Positions 1 through 10,534 of a DNA stretch of 64,000 nt are shown one piece after another (position 1 is the stretch's first letter; the number at the start of each line of letters is the position of its first letter). Position numbers and translations under genes: made by a program. The DNA is from UBA6164 sp964344155 (lineage in GTDB: Bacteria; Patescibacteriota; Gracilibacteria; BD1-5; UBA6164): positions 1-64,000 of the forward strand of contig CAYFMG010000004.1 in assembly GCA_964344155.1 (NCBI GenBank), written 5' to 3'. Below the pieces are notes generated by a model, which was not told where the DNA came from, made no database searches, and worked only from the letters and a program-made list of their open reading frames with translations.

Positions 1-74
1 CCCAAGATAATCAGGATACTTATCACAACTATTAATTCTACTAATGTAAATCATTTATTATGTAATTTTTTCAT
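1..74 (-). CDS. type IV prepilin, N-terminal fragment
   Basis: Only the first 24 codons lie in the window; the gene runs off the left edge. They read MKKLHNKGFTLVELIVVISI and then further hydrophobic residues. This is the class III prepilin signature: a short basic leader, a Gly (here a TGA codon) before Phe, and Glu at +5 of the mature protein. PilD-type peptidase would cleave after that glycine, and the hydrophobic helix packs into the pilus core. The pilus assembly genes pilC and pilB lie at 55.9-58.4 kb. It is divergent from pheS. Major pilin and minor pseudopilin cannot be told apart from the leader. Confidence 0.85.
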
Positions 75-139
75 GGTTATTTTTTAATAAAATAAGACCT
101 AATTAATATAATAGTATTTACATATATTGCAAATTAATT

Positions 140-167
140 TTGATTTATTTACTTTTTTCTCTATAAT
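140..167 (+). promoter_or_regulatory. promoter of pheS
   Basis: A -35-like TTGATT (140-145) and a perfect TATAAT (162-167) are separated by 16 bp, 30 bp upstream of the pheS start. A second TATAAT at 173-178 could give an alternative start. Confidence 0.55.
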
Positions 168-197
168 CCCTCTATAATACTTAATAAACAAGAAAAA

Positions 198-1265
198 ATG
201 ATTGAAAAATTAAATAATTTAAGAGAAAAATTTATAGAAAATCTAGAAGCTATTTCTTCTCAAGAAGAGCTAGAAAACTTAGAGAAAGATTTCTTGGGTA
301 AAAAATGAAAATTAAACGAAATACTAAAAGGTATAAAAGATTTATCTAATGATGATAAAAAAATTGTAGGACCTGAAGCTAATAAATTAAAAGTATTTAT
401 AGGTGAACAAGTAGAAAAAAAACAAATAGAAATAGAAGACCTAAAATATGCAAATATAGAAACAGAGGAAGCTATAGATGTAACTGCTGAATTTCCTTCT
501 AAAGACCTATGACATAAACACCCTATAAGTATTACATCAAACTTACTCGAGGAAATATTTATATCTCTATGATTCAAAGTTGAAGATTGACCTCAAGTAG
601 AAACAGAAGAATTAAATTTTGATAAATTAAATATACCAGATAATCACCCTGCTCGTGATGTATGGGATACTTTCTGGATAAGTGATGAGATTAATGACAA
701 TAAAGAATCTGGACAAAAAAATCTACTTAGAACTCATACTAGCCCTGTTCAAGTTAGAACTATGTTAAAATGAGATCTTCCTATAAAAATAATTGTTCCT
801 GGAAGAGTATTTAGATACGAACAAGAAGACGCTAGACATACTTGTAATTTTTATCAATTAGAATGATTAGTTGTTTGAGAATGAGTAACTTTTGGAGACT
901 TAAAATGGACTCTAGATACAGTTATGAAAAAACTACTTTGAGAAGAAACAAAACTTAGATTTAGACCTAGTATATTCCCTTTTACAGAACCTAGTGCTGA
1001 AATAGATATAAGCTGTCAATTATGTAGGTGAACATGACAAACAAAAGATTGAAATTGTAGAATGTGTTCTGCTACAGGTTGGGTTGAATTACTATGAGCA
1101 TGAATGGTACATCCAAAAGTACTATCTTGAGCATGAATTGACCCAGAAAAATACTCAGGTTTTGCCTTTGGTATGTGAATAGATAGAATAGCTGCTCAAA
1201 GATTTGGAGTAAGTTCAAGTAGAATGTTTTACCAAAGTAAACTTAAATTAAACGAACAATTTTAA
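198..1265 (+). CDS. pheS: phenylalanine--tRNA ligase alpha subunit
   Basis: Charges tRNA-Phe as the alpha subunit of the cytosolic alpha2beta2 enzyme. The 355-residue protein has the usual PheS order: an N-terminal coiled-coil arm (about 1-90), then the class II aminoacylation core. Motif 2 (GRVFRYEQEDARHT) lies near residue 200, and the motif 3 region GMGIDRIAAQRFG near the C-terminus. Many glycines are TGA, for example in FLGKKGKLNE. No pheT lies downstream; pheS is followed by a terminator, so the beta subunit is encoded elsewhere. Length is normal for the family. Confidence 0.96.
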
Positions 1266-1300
1266 AAAAAGAACTAAAATTTAATTTAGTTCTTTTTTTT
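1264..1300. terminator. bidirectional intrinsic terminator between pheS and nrdB
   Basis: AAAAAGAACTAAA pairs with TTTAGTTCTTTTT around a short loop. The arms end in A-runs and T-runs, so the hairpin can stop pheS on the plus strand and nrdB on the minus strand. Confidence 0.8.
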
Positions 1301-1301
1301 A

Positions 1302-2345
1302 TTAAAAATCCCAACTTCAGTTCATTGCACTTGATTGAGCATAATTTGTAACTGTTGATTCAAAAAAGTTACCTTTTTCTGCATTTTGATCTTGTAATCT
1401 ATCTAAGTGTTTATATGGATTAGTAACAACATTATCATAAAGTGGTTTTATTCCCAGCATATTAAGTCTCTCATTAGCTAACCATTTTGTATAGTTCTCT
1501 ATATTTTCATGACTCATACCTATAATCTTTTTACCAAGAATATGTTTTGACCATTTAATTTCTTGTTTAACTGCTGTATCCATCATATCAAGTATAACTT
1601 GTTCATTATACATTGCCGGAAATTCTTTTTTAATTTCTTTTAATAAGTTAGCAAAAATAGTTACATGTGTTAACTCATCTCTTCTAATATAATTAATCAT
1701 TCTGTCTGTTGCTACCATTTTTCATTGATCAGCAAGAGTATCAAAGAATGCAAAACCGTTATAGAAATATATACTCTCAAGTAAGAAGTTTCAAATAATT
1801 CCTCTAAAGAAATTTTCATCACTAGGATTATCTATAAAATCTTGATAGATTCATCCTATAAACTCATTTCTTTCAAGTAAGTGTTTATCTGTTCTCCAAA
1901 AATAGTATATTTCATCTCTTTCTTGTGCATCTACTATTGTTTCAAGCATTGTTGCATATGATTGAGAGTGTATTGCTTCTTGATAAGCCTGTATTGATAA
2001 TATTAAGTTTACCTCAGGAGCTGTTACATAATCGTTAAAGTTTGGTAGGTTTACTGTTTGAATTGAATCTAGAAATATTAAAAATGATAATATTCATTTA
2101 TATGCTCTTCTTTCATCCTCATCAAGTGTTTGCTTAAATTGTACAGCATCTTCTCAAAGTCCTGATACTTTTTCTGGCACCCAAAAGTTTCATATCATAA
2201 CTTGATATAAAGATTTTGCCCATGAATATTTTGTAGCATTTAATTGAAATAATCATGTTGTATTTCATTTTATTATTGTTCTATTTGCAACTTCATCATT
2301 ACCTTTTGGGTTAAAGATCAAGTTTGCTATCATTTGTTCTGTCAT
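1302..2345 (-). CDS. nrdB: class I ribonucleotide reductase, beta (radical) subunit
   Basis: The 347-residue protein houses the metal site and radical that start ribonucleotide reduction with NrdA. Metal ligands are visible in order: Asp in FLDSIQ, Glu and His in QEAIHSQSY, Glu in NFLLESIYFYNGF, and Glu/His in RRDELTHV. The Tyr of HSQSY sits at the radical tyrosine position of E. coli NrdB, so a tyrosyl-radical enzyme is likely. The last residues NGSWDF are reached only by reading a TGA as Gly before the TAA stop; the C-terminal tail docks on NrdA in this family. It is the last gene of the minus-strand nrd cluster, 73 bp after nrdR. Confidence 0.95.
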
Positions 2346-2418
2346 ATTTTTTATCTTAAAAATAAATCTTGTAAGATTTTAGTTATTTTTTTTATAAAAG
2401 CTATATAGTTTTTATAAT

Positions 2419-2862
2419 TTATGTTAATTTTTTGTTAATAAAGTCAACGAAATCCCTCTTTGTTTCAAATTTTAAATGAACAGAAGCATATCTAATAAGA
2501 GATACTTCATCAAGTATAGTTAAACCTTTTAGTACATCATTTCATATTTGTTTTGATGTGATTTCAGTTTTTGTTGACCATTTCAATTCCAAATTTCTTA
2601 TAAGCTCATTTATTTTGAGTATACTTACATTTCTTTTATTTGTAGCTCTCATAATAGAGTCTTCTAGTTTTGCTCTATTATATCTTTCCTTTTTATTTCA
2701 ATTTTTTTCTACTATTAAAGCTAGAGCTTCTCTTTTTTCATAAGTAGTAAATCTATTATGACAAACTCCACACTCTCTCCTTCTTCTTATAGATTTTCCA
2801 TCATCACTTGTTCTAGAGTCAATTACTCTAGTATCGTCATTTCAACAGTTTATACAATACAT
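2419..2862 (-). CDS. nrdR: transcriptional repressor NrdR
   Basis: ATP/dATP-sensing repressor of ribonucleotide reductase genes, 147 residues, the usual length. The N-terminal zinc ribbon has two Cys pairs (MYCINCGNDDTRVIDSR and RRRRECGVCHNRFTTYEKRE). An ATP-cone domain fills residues about 48-135 and ends ...FVDFINKKLT. It lies between nrdG and nrdB, inside the set of genes it should control. NrdR-type boxes are found upstream of nrdD. Confidence 0.96.
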
Positions 2863-2905
2863 ATTTTTTATTTATTAATTATAACTTAAGCCTATTATAG
2901 TCTTT

Positions 2906-3601
2906 TTAATTTCTTATTCAAACATTTTTTACATATTTTCTTGCTATTTCTGCATAGCTATCTAATTCTTTTTCTAAAAAAGCTTTTGCTTTAAAACTTT
3001 TATCCAGAGTATTTCATGGTCTAAAATTTTGTATATAATAATTTTTTGTTCAGGATATCATCTTTGCTATATTCTCCAACATTGTAGTATTATGAAATCA
3101 TTTTACAACTGTTGTTCTAAACTCATAGTCTATATTTGAATTTTTTATTATATTTATTGATTCTATATATTTCTGTGGTTTTTCTTTTGTTTTTGATAGT
3201 TTTCAAAAATTATCTATATCCTCTTTTATATCCATTGCTATATAGTCAACTATTTTTTTATCTAGCAGTTCTTGTAATAAATCTGGATCTCTACCATTTG
3301 TATCTAACTTTACCAAGAATCATCTATTTTTTATTTCTTGGCAAAAAGAGACCAAGTCTTTTTGAAGACTTGGCTCTCATCAACATATACTCACTCATGT
3401 TAATAAGCCTTTTCTTTTTTCTAAAAAATTAAAAAATATTTTTTGTTTTAATATGTCTATATTTTTTATTTGCTCAGGTAAGACAAACTCACTATTATGA
3501 CAATATGAGCATCTCAAATTACATCCAGGAGTAAATACTATACAAGCTATTTCCCCTGGATAATCTATCAAAGAAAACTTTGTTAATCAAGATATTTGCA
3601 T
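2906..3601 (-). CDS. nrdG: anaerobic ribonucleotide reductase activase (radical SAM)
   Basis: Radical-SAM enzyme that generates the glycyl radical on the class III reductase. The iron-sulfur motif CNLRCSYCHN (CxxxCxxC) lies near residues 30-37. It is followed by CGGEPSLQ (the SAM-binding GGE) and DTNGRDP. At 231 residues it is a normal size for this group, which is annotated either as NrdG or as a generic pyruvate-formate-lyase-type activase. It starts 3 bp after the stop of the separate glycyl-radical gene, so the activase and its substrate loop are probably translated together. Confidence 0.9.
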
Positions 3602-3604
3602 AAT

Positions 3605-3745
3605 TTAACAGTTAGCTTCTTTAAAATATTCTCTTGAGTAAAACTCTGATTTTTTTCATATATTAAAACTAGATACTGGTCTATGGTATCCCATAACTCT
3701 TGTATATATTTGACATCTAGTTCTCTCTAAATTTTTATTTTCCAT
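3605..3745 (-). CDS. stand-alone glycyl-radical domain of class III ribonucleotide reductase
   Basis: A 46-residue protein containing IYTRVMGYHRPVSSFN and then IGKKSEFYSREYF. This matches the C-terminal glycyl-radical loop of NrdD (RVxGYxRPVxxWNxGKxxEFxxR). The radical glycine would be that in VMGY. The large NrdD upstream stops exactly before this segment (see that entry). Both are on the same strand and in the same frame, 129 bp apart, with several TAA codons between. The nearest upstream ATG gives the start. It probably completes NrdD in trans, like the stand-alone glycyl-radical proteins known for pyruvate formate-lyase (YfiD/GrcA). That function is inferred from sequence. Confidence 0.8.
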
Positions 3746-3874
3746 TTTTATTTTTGGTTAATTATATAAGTAATGAATAATAAAAATATATTTAGACAAA
3801 ACTTTTTCGAAGTTCTCATATTAATTAAATAGTTAGTCTCAAAAGTTTTTTACTAAAATATTTTTATTATTTTT

Positions 3875-6043
3875 TTATTTCTGAGTATAAATTTCCCTTT
3901 CTTTAACATCATATTTTTCTCACTCATATCATATTTCCTCATCACATTTTGGACAGTAATCATGTTCCCCCTGTATGTATCAATGCTTAGGACATATAGA
4001 AAAAGTTGGTGATATTGTTATATATGGTAATTGATAATTTGATATAACTGTTTTTACAAATTTTTTACAACTATCACTTGTTTCTAGTCTTTCTCACATG
4101 TATAAATGAAGTACTGTTCATCATGTATATTTACATTGAAGCTCATTTTGTTCTTCAAGTGCCTCAAAGGCATCATCTGTAAATCATACAGGTAGTTGAG
4201 AAGAGTTTGTATAATATGGAGCATTGTCAGTTCATGCTTGAACTATATTTGGAAGTTGTTTTTTATCCTCTTTTGCAAATCTGTAAGTAGTTCACTCTGC
4301 TGGTGTTGCTTCTAGGTTATATAGATTTCATGTTTCTTCTTGATAATCTTTTAATTTATCTCTCATAAAATCAATCATTTGAGTTGCAAACTCTTTTCAC
4401 CAGTCACTTGATATATCCTCTTTACCATTTGTAAAGTTTATAATAGCCTCATTCATTCCATTTAATCATATGGTAGAAAAATGATTTCTAAAACTCCTTA
4501 AATATCTATATGTATATGGATATAATCATTCTCATAACCACTTACTAATTGTTTTTCTTTTTAATTCTAGAGATATTTTTGCTTGTTCCATTAAATACTC
4601 TACTTGCTTTTTAAAAGCCTCTTTATCACCTTTATAAGCATATCATAATCTAGCCATATTTAATGTAACTACTCATATACTTCAAGTCATCTCTGCTGAT
4701 CAAAATAATCATCATCATCTTTTTTCTAGTTGAGTTAAATCAAGTTGTAAACGACAACACATAGATCTAACTGCTCATGGTTTATAAGCATCTGGATTTT
4801 CCACTGTTTTGTATGTTCAATCCTCAGTTTTTTCTCTTTTAAACTGGCTTCATACAAAGTTTTGAAAATAAGGTAATCAGTACTTAGCTGTCATTTCAAA
4901 TAAACTATCTATATCTGGATCATCCCATGGAAAGTCATCTGTAATATTATAAGTTGGTATTGGAAAAGTAAATACTCTTCCTTTATTATCTCACTTAACA
5001 TATACATCAATTAAAGCTCTATTTATTATTTTCATCTCTTCTTCTAGTTCTCCATATTTTTTCTCATAGTATCATTTTTCTATACCTCATAAGAATAAAG
5101 CTTTTTCTTTTAAATCCTCAGGTGGAGTCCAATCAAGAGTTATGTTTGTAAACGGAGTTTGTGTTCCCCATCTACTAGGAACATTTAATCAAAATATAAA
5201 ATTTTGCATTTGTTGATATACATAACTATATGTCTTGTTATATATATATTTCTTTTTATCTTCTTTTGTTTTAAATGTTACTCATAGATCTTTTAATTCT
5301 TGCTTTACTTCTTTTTTATACTTATGAACATATGGAGCTAGATACGTATCAAAGCTTGAAAAAGCTTGTGCTCATGCCCACTCATTTTGTAGAGTTCATA
5401 GAAAATTTATCATCTGATTCACAGCTGCTTGTAAATTATTTGCAGGTGCTGAATCTATTCTATTATCACTTCAGTTGAATCATTCTTCAAGCAAAGCTCT
5501 CAAACTCCACCCAGCACAGTATCCACAAAACATATCTAGGTCATGAATATGTAAATCTGCATTTCTATGTAGGTTTCATATTTCAGATGGATATACATGT
5601 GATAACCAATAATTAGCTGTTACTTTTCATGAAAGATTTAATATCATTCATCATAAAGAGTATCATGAGTTAGCATTAGCATTTACTCTCCAATCTAATT
5701 TTTCTAAATATTCTTCCATACTTTGTCCTACTTCTACTACCACATTTTTATCATTTCTTGCTTCATTTCTTTTTTCTCTATATAGTATAAAAGCCTTTGC
5801 TACTTCATCATGTCATTCTTTTATTAAAACTTCTTCTATCTCATCTTGTAATAATTCCACAGTTGGTATAGACTTACCAGTTTTTGCTTTGACCAAAGTT
5901 ATTACCATATTTGTAATAAAAGGCACATGAGAAAAATCTCTACCACCAGTTGCTTTTATTGCTTTTTTAATAGCATCTTCTATTTTTTGTCTATCAAAGG
6001 TAACTATATTACCATTTCTTTTTTGTACCTTAAATACTGCCAT
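3875..6043 (-). CDS. nrdD: anaerobic ribonucleoside-triphosphate reductase, large part lacking the glycyl-radical loop
   Basis: Class III reductase catalytic chain, 722 residues. It has an N-terminal ATP-cone (VQKRNGNIVTFDRQKIEDAI), the NrdD barrel (LHIHDLDMFCGYC; CCRLQLDL; SIGVVTLNMARLGY) and the C-terminal zinc site (ICPKHGY...YCPKC). After the zinc site the family normally continues YSRVVGYxRPVxxWN. Here the chain ends KEREIYTQK and TAA, so the radical glycine is missing. The loop is supplied by the 46-residue gene downstream, which begins with a similar ERTRCQIYTR stretch. Two pairs of NrdR-type boxes lie upstream. Alternative: a recent disruption of nrdD rather than a working split enzyme. 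Confidence 0.93.
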
Positions 6044-6074
6044 TTTTATATTTTTTCTATTATTTTTAAAATAA

Positions 6075-6090
6075 CCACTACATCTAGTAT
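6075..6090. promoter_or_regulatory. NrdR box 1
   Basis: CCACTACATCTAGTAT fits the NrdR box consensus (acaCwAtATaTwGtgt). It lies 32 bp upstream of the nrdD start and is identical to box 3. Confidence 0.65.
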
Positions 6091-6107
6091 GTAGTAGTTA
6101 TTACTAT

Positions 6108-6123
6108 ATACAACATCTAGTGT
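6108..6123. promoter_or_regulatory. NrdR box 2
   Basis: ATACAACATCTAGTGT, spaced 33 bp start to start from box 1, close to the roughly three-turn spacing usual for paired NrdR boxes. Confidence 0.6.
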
Positions 6124-6158
6124 ATTGCAAATTTTTTTACAACTTTTTTAAAAATAAA

Positions 6159-6174
6159 CCACTACATCTAGTAT
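6159..6174. promoter_or_regulatory. NrdR box 3
   Basis: CCACTACATCTAGTAT, an exact copy of box 1, 84 bp further upstream of nrdD. With box 4 it forms a second pair. Confidence 0.6.
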
Positions 6175-6180
6175 TTAATC

Positions 6181-6216
6181 ACAAAAACACACCACTATAT
6201 ATAGTGGTGTGTTTTT
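6181..6216. terminator. NrdR box 4 embedded in a terminator hairpin
   Basis: The perfect palindrome AAACACACCACTATATATAG with its mirror arm ends in A-runs and T-runs, so it can terminate the nrdA transcript just after the small downstream gene. Its centre, CCACTATATATAGTGG (6192-6207), is the best NrdR box in the region and sits 33 bp from box 3. The element may serve both as terminator and operator. Confidence 0.7.
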
Positions 6217-6232
6217 ATTATATTTATATTTT

Positions 6233-6481
6233 CTACTCTCAATTATCCATTTTTTTCATTAGATTTAACAATCTTGTTTGAGCCTTACATGCTCATTCAG
6301 GAACATCATAACCATGAGTTAATTCTCTTAATCTTTCAAAATCAGATTCAGTTAAATCTATATTTTCTATATTACATAAAATAGAGTTTATTTCTATATA
6401 TTCCCTATGTTCAGGACCATGTACATTTGCTACCTTATTAGCAAAAAATAATAACTCCTCTTGTTCTTGTTTTGTTAGCAT
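6233..6481 (-). CDS. small protein of unknown function following nrdA
   Basis: An 82-residue acidic, helical protein (from MLTKQEQEELLFFANKVANV) that I do not recognise. It has a lone Cys in SILCNIEN and another in EGACKAQTR, and no membrane segment. Its ATG lies 14 bp after the nrdA stop. A GTG at 6514 would extend it by 11 residues and overlap nrdA by 20 bp. The close link suggests co-expression with nrdA and a role near the class I reductase, but the sequence alone shows no function. Confidence 0.7.
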
Positions 6482-6494
6482 ATTTGTTTTTTTA

Positions 6495-9107
6495 TTATCA
6501 ACTACAACTTTCACAACTCTTTACTTCTAGACTCATTGATCTAACATAATAAACTGTTTTTATTCATTGTTTATGAGCTTTCATATAGTATTCATACAGT
6601 TCTCTTGGTGATGTTTGTTCTGGGTTAATCATCCATTCAAATGATATTGATTGATCTATCCATTTATATACTGTTGAAACCATATCTATAACATCATTCA
6701 TATTCATATTTACATATTCTTTGTAATACCAGAAGTTTTCTTCATTTAGATTTGGTGCTACATTTACAGAAGGAGCAATAGCATTTGTTTCTACAAAGTA
6801 TTTTTTATAAATAGGTAGAATTGATGCTGTTGTACCTACAACAAGTGCTGTTGAAGTATTTGGAGCTGGTGCTAGATGATAAGCAAACCTTACTCAGTGC
6901 TCTTTAATTTTATCTATTAATTTTAACCACTTATTACTCATATCTGAATTGGCTTTAAACCACTCAGCATCTTTTCAAATAAGTATTCATTTTGACCACT
7001 CTGATCATTCATATACCTCATAAGTTCATCTTTCTTTTGCTAATTTGTTTGAAGCTTTAAGTGTTCTATATGTATATTTTTCAAATAATTTATCTGTAAC
7101 AGATCTAGCTTCTTTTGAGTCATAAGCAAGTTTATTTGTTGCTAAATACTCAGCTAAACCTAAAAATCATAATCATACTGATCTATATTTTTTAGCTGTA
7201 TTTTCAGCTTCTTTTATTGGATAGAAATTTAAGTCTATTACATTATCCAAAACTCTCATAGCAATAGGTATTACTTTTTTTATATCCTCATCAGTATTTA
7301 CTTTTGCTACATTTATAGAAGCTAAGTTACAAACAACACTATCTCCTGGTTCATATTTAATTACTATAGTTCCATCTTCTAAAGCTTCTTCTACAAACTT
7401 AGAAGTACTAGTATTTTGACATATTTCTACACAAAGTTGTGTTGAGTATACATTACCAGCATGTTTATTTGGATTTAAAGCATTTACAGTATCTCTAAAG
7501 AATGCATAAGGCATACCTGTTTCAACTGTAGCTTTTAGGTATGTTTTAAATAACTCTCTAGCATCTACTACTTCTTTTAATTCTAATTTATTATTGTTTT
7601 CACATTCAACATAAAATTTTTCAAAATCTGCTCAAAATTGATCTTGTAATTTTTTACCTGTTTTATCACTAATTTCTTTAGGATCAAAAAGAGTCCAAGA
7701 TTCTCAATTAGCAACTCTTTCCATAAATAAATCAGGAAAAGTTACAGCAGGAAATACATCAAATGCTTTTGATCTAATATCTCATGTTTCTGTTTGTAAG
7801 TCTAAAAAGTGAAAAATATCTCTATGAAAAACATCAAGTGTTACAGATATAGCTCATGCTCTTGCTCATAATTGATTTACAGCTACAGCTGTATCATTTA
7901 TTACTTTTATCCAAGGATTTACTCATCCAGCTGCTCATTTAACTCATCTGATATAACCTCATTTTGATCTAATATTTCAAAGATATACTCATATACCTCA
8001 TCCATATTTTGATACTTGAGCCATATTTTCTATAGAATGATATATTGCTCTTAGATCATCATCAATATTGAATTTAAAACAACTTGATAATTGATGGAAA
8101 TTTGTTCTAGCATTTAATAGAGTTGGTGTTGGTAGTGAGATTTTTCAAGTAGCACAATATTCATAGATTTTTTTAGCTACATCTAGTCTTTTTTCCTTTG
8201 GTTCAGGCATAGCTAAAAATAGAGCTACACTCATATACATTTCTTGTGGTAATTCTTTTACTACTTTGTTTGGATTTAATAAATATCTTTTTCTATACAT
8301 CATCATAGTTGTATAGTTGTAGTCAAAGTCATATTCTTTTTTAAGGTATTTTCATGCTTCTATAATATCTTCTTCACTATAGTAGTCATAAAAGTCTTTT
8401 GAATATAACCCTTTTTTAACATATTCATCAAATAATGCTTTATAATGTTTAGCTTCATAAATTTTTTTAATATCCATTCATCTGTTATTTGAAGCTTCTT
8501 TATAAAGATCTATTAAAGCTAACCTTCAGGCTATAAATTGCCAAGAAGTATTTTCTACAGTAATAAGATCTATAGCTGATTTAATAAGCATTTTAGTAAT
8601 ATCTGAAGTTTTCATTCATTCTACTATATACTTTTTTAGGCTATCAGATATTTCTTCAAATCTACATTTTCTAGCTAATCAATAAGATACAATTTTGTAT
8701 GTTTTCTTTACTTTTTCTTTATCAAAGCTTTCTTTTGTTCAATCAGATTTTTTTATCTTAAATGTATGTTTTTCTAATTTTTTCTCAACACTTTGTTTAG
8801 CTTGTTCTCTTTTCTTTAATCTTTCATTTCTGTATATAATGAAGTTTTTCATTACTTCAAAATGTCCAGATTCCATTAATTCTCTTTCTACTTGGTCTTG
8901 TACTGTTTCAACTGTTATAAATTCAGTACCATCAGAGTTTAAAATAATTTCTTTAAGTCTATCTACTATATTATCTGTTACTTCATCTACAAATGATAAA
9001 TCAAATTCTCATACAGATTCTGCTGCTTTTTCTATTACTCTTTCAATTCTACTTCTATCGAAATTTACTAAATCTCACTCTCTTGTTTTAATAACTTTTA
9101 ATTTCAT
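6495..9107 (-). CDS. nrdA: class I ribonucleotide reductase, alpha (catalytic) subunit
   Basis: The 870-residue protein reduces ribonucleotides to deoxyribonucleotides with NrdB. Two ATP-cone-like domains stand in tandem at the N-terminus (about 1-95, TREGDLVNFDRSRIERVIEK; and about 113-200, KSDGTKESFDKEKVKKTY). The barrel follows, with active-site cysteines in SSCFKFN, TQLCVEICQ and VVCNLAS. The C-terminus YVRSMSLEVKSCESCSG carries the CxxC pair that re-reduces the active site; its last Gly is TGA before TAA. The residue before LCVE is Gln where E. coli has Asn. It heads the nrd cluster. No Shine-Dalgarno is visible. Confidence 0.96.
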
Positions 9108-9234
9108 GTCTTTTCTTTTTTTTTATAAAATAGATTGTATAATAATATAAAGATTTTTTAAATTTTTGCTACAATTTTTAGAACAACTATGTTAAAATAT
9201 ATTTCCAAATTGTTAAAAAGTATTTTTTATCTTT

Positions 9235-10305
9235 TTATTTATCTAAATCTGGTCTATCTAACTGCATCATACTTTGTTCTGTATTATCTGTTTTTCAGGT
9301 TATTTTAACAATATCTTTTTCTACCATATTAAACTTTTTATATGCATTATTGTAGTGATTTATAGTTGTTCATAGAGTTCAACCTAATTTTTGTAGGTAT
9401 TCTTCATAAGCTTTTAGGTGTTTTCATAGTTTTTCTACTTGTTTTTGTATATCTTTTGCTGATTCTTCTATTTGTAGCGCTCTAAGTCATTGTAATACTG
9501 TTTGAAGGTAAGCATAAAAGCTTGTAGGACTTACTATGATTACTTTTTTTTCTTTAAAAGCATACTCTATTAAATCAACAGTATTTGCTTTTAAGCTTCA
9601 TACTTTGTTTATAAGTAAATCATAATATATTCATTCACTTGGGATAAACATAAAAGCAAACTCCATAGTTGATTCTTCTGGACGAATATATTTACTTGTT
9701 TCATCTATTCTCTTTTTTAAATCATTTTTAAACTCTTTTACTAGTAGTTCTTTTGTTGAGCTGTTTTCTTCTGATATTATTCTATTGTAGTTTTCTAGAG
9801 AAAACTTTGAGTCTATTGGTATTATTTTGTCTTTTACAAATATTACTCAATCTACTATTTCCCCATTTTTAAAAGAGTACTGTAATTCAAAGTTTCATGG
9901 AGGTAGGATATTTTTAAGTACATTTTCTAAAAAGTACTCTCATAGTATTCCTCTTTGTTTTGGGTTTTTAAGTACCCTTTCAAGTCATTCTAGCTGTCCT
10001 CATATATCTTTTATTTGTTTATTTGTTTCTTCTAAGCTTGTAAGTTTCTTTGTTATTTGTTCTATTCTATTATTTGCTTCTTTATTTATTCTAGAATTAA
10101 TATCAAAGTTTCTTTGAGTATTTCTATTTGATTCTCAAAGTTTATAATCAATATTTTTATTTAATGCTATTATTTGATCTTGTAGCATTTTTATATTTGT
10201 TGTATCTATCCCTGTTCACTCTCAAGAACTTTGTCTAGTAAGTAAATACACAATAATTCCTAAAAGTAGTGATACTATTACTATTAAAATAACTTCTAAA
10301 CTCAT
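9235..10305 (-). CDS. rmuC: DNA recombination protein RmuC homologue
   Basis: A 356-residue protein with an N-terminal membrane anchor (residues 4-20, VILIVIVSLLLGIIVYLL) and a coiled coil (about 35-100). The RmuC nuclease-like domain follows: QRGILGEYFLENVLKNILPP, DSKFSLENYNRI, FAFMFIPSEGIYYDLL and VIIVSPTSFYAYLQTV. RmuC limits rearrangements such as inverted-repeat recombination; the exact activity is not established. Interestingly, an inverted-repeat element lies just upstream of its start. Transcribed alone on the minus strand. Confidence 0.92.
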
Positions 10306-10343
10306 ATTTTTTTGTTAATAAGTAAAAACTAACTCAATTTATA

Positions 10344-10527
10344 ATCCCTCAGTCTTTCAGACAGCTCCCTTTAGAATTAAAGGGAGCATTTTTAACCAAG
10401 CCTTTGTTTTATTTTTAATATTACCTTTTCTATATTGTTTTCTATTTCTTAACATTAAATTAAAATGAAAACCTAAATAGCATAGCTTCCTTTAGAATTA
10501 AAGGAAGCTCCCGATAGGGTGATGGAT
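10344..10527. repeat. deleted copy of the DUF559 palindromic element
   Basis: Both ends of the 46688-47187 element are present: the left arm ATCCCTCAGTC...CAGCTCCCTTTAG with its AAAGGGAGC partner, and the right arm GCTTCCTTTAG...AAAGGAAGCTCCCGATAG ending GATGGAT. Between them remain only about the last 17 codons of the DUF559 gene (minus strand EIENNIEKVILKIKQRLG, then TAA) and some filler. It is a non-autonomous relic between rmuC and ruvA. Confidence 0.85.
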
Positions 10528-10534
10528 TCTCCCT

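Noticed and set aside
198..1265. Multiple frameshifts or pseudogenes suggested by TGA interruptions in most long frames
   Set aside because: Reading TGA as Gly restores full-length, motif-complete proteins in every case and the TGA sites match conserved glycines; this is code 25, not decay.
2385..2410. NrdR box upstream of nrdB (AGCTATATAGTT)
   Set aside because: The palindrome is two bases shorter than the CWATATATWG core and unpaired, so it is not a convincing box.
3746..3874. Self-splicing intron or programmed frameshift joining nrdD to the glycyl-radical gene
   Set aside because: 129 bp is too short for a group I or II intron, both parts are in the same frame with several TAA codons between, and the small gene has its own ATG and repeats the junction residues.
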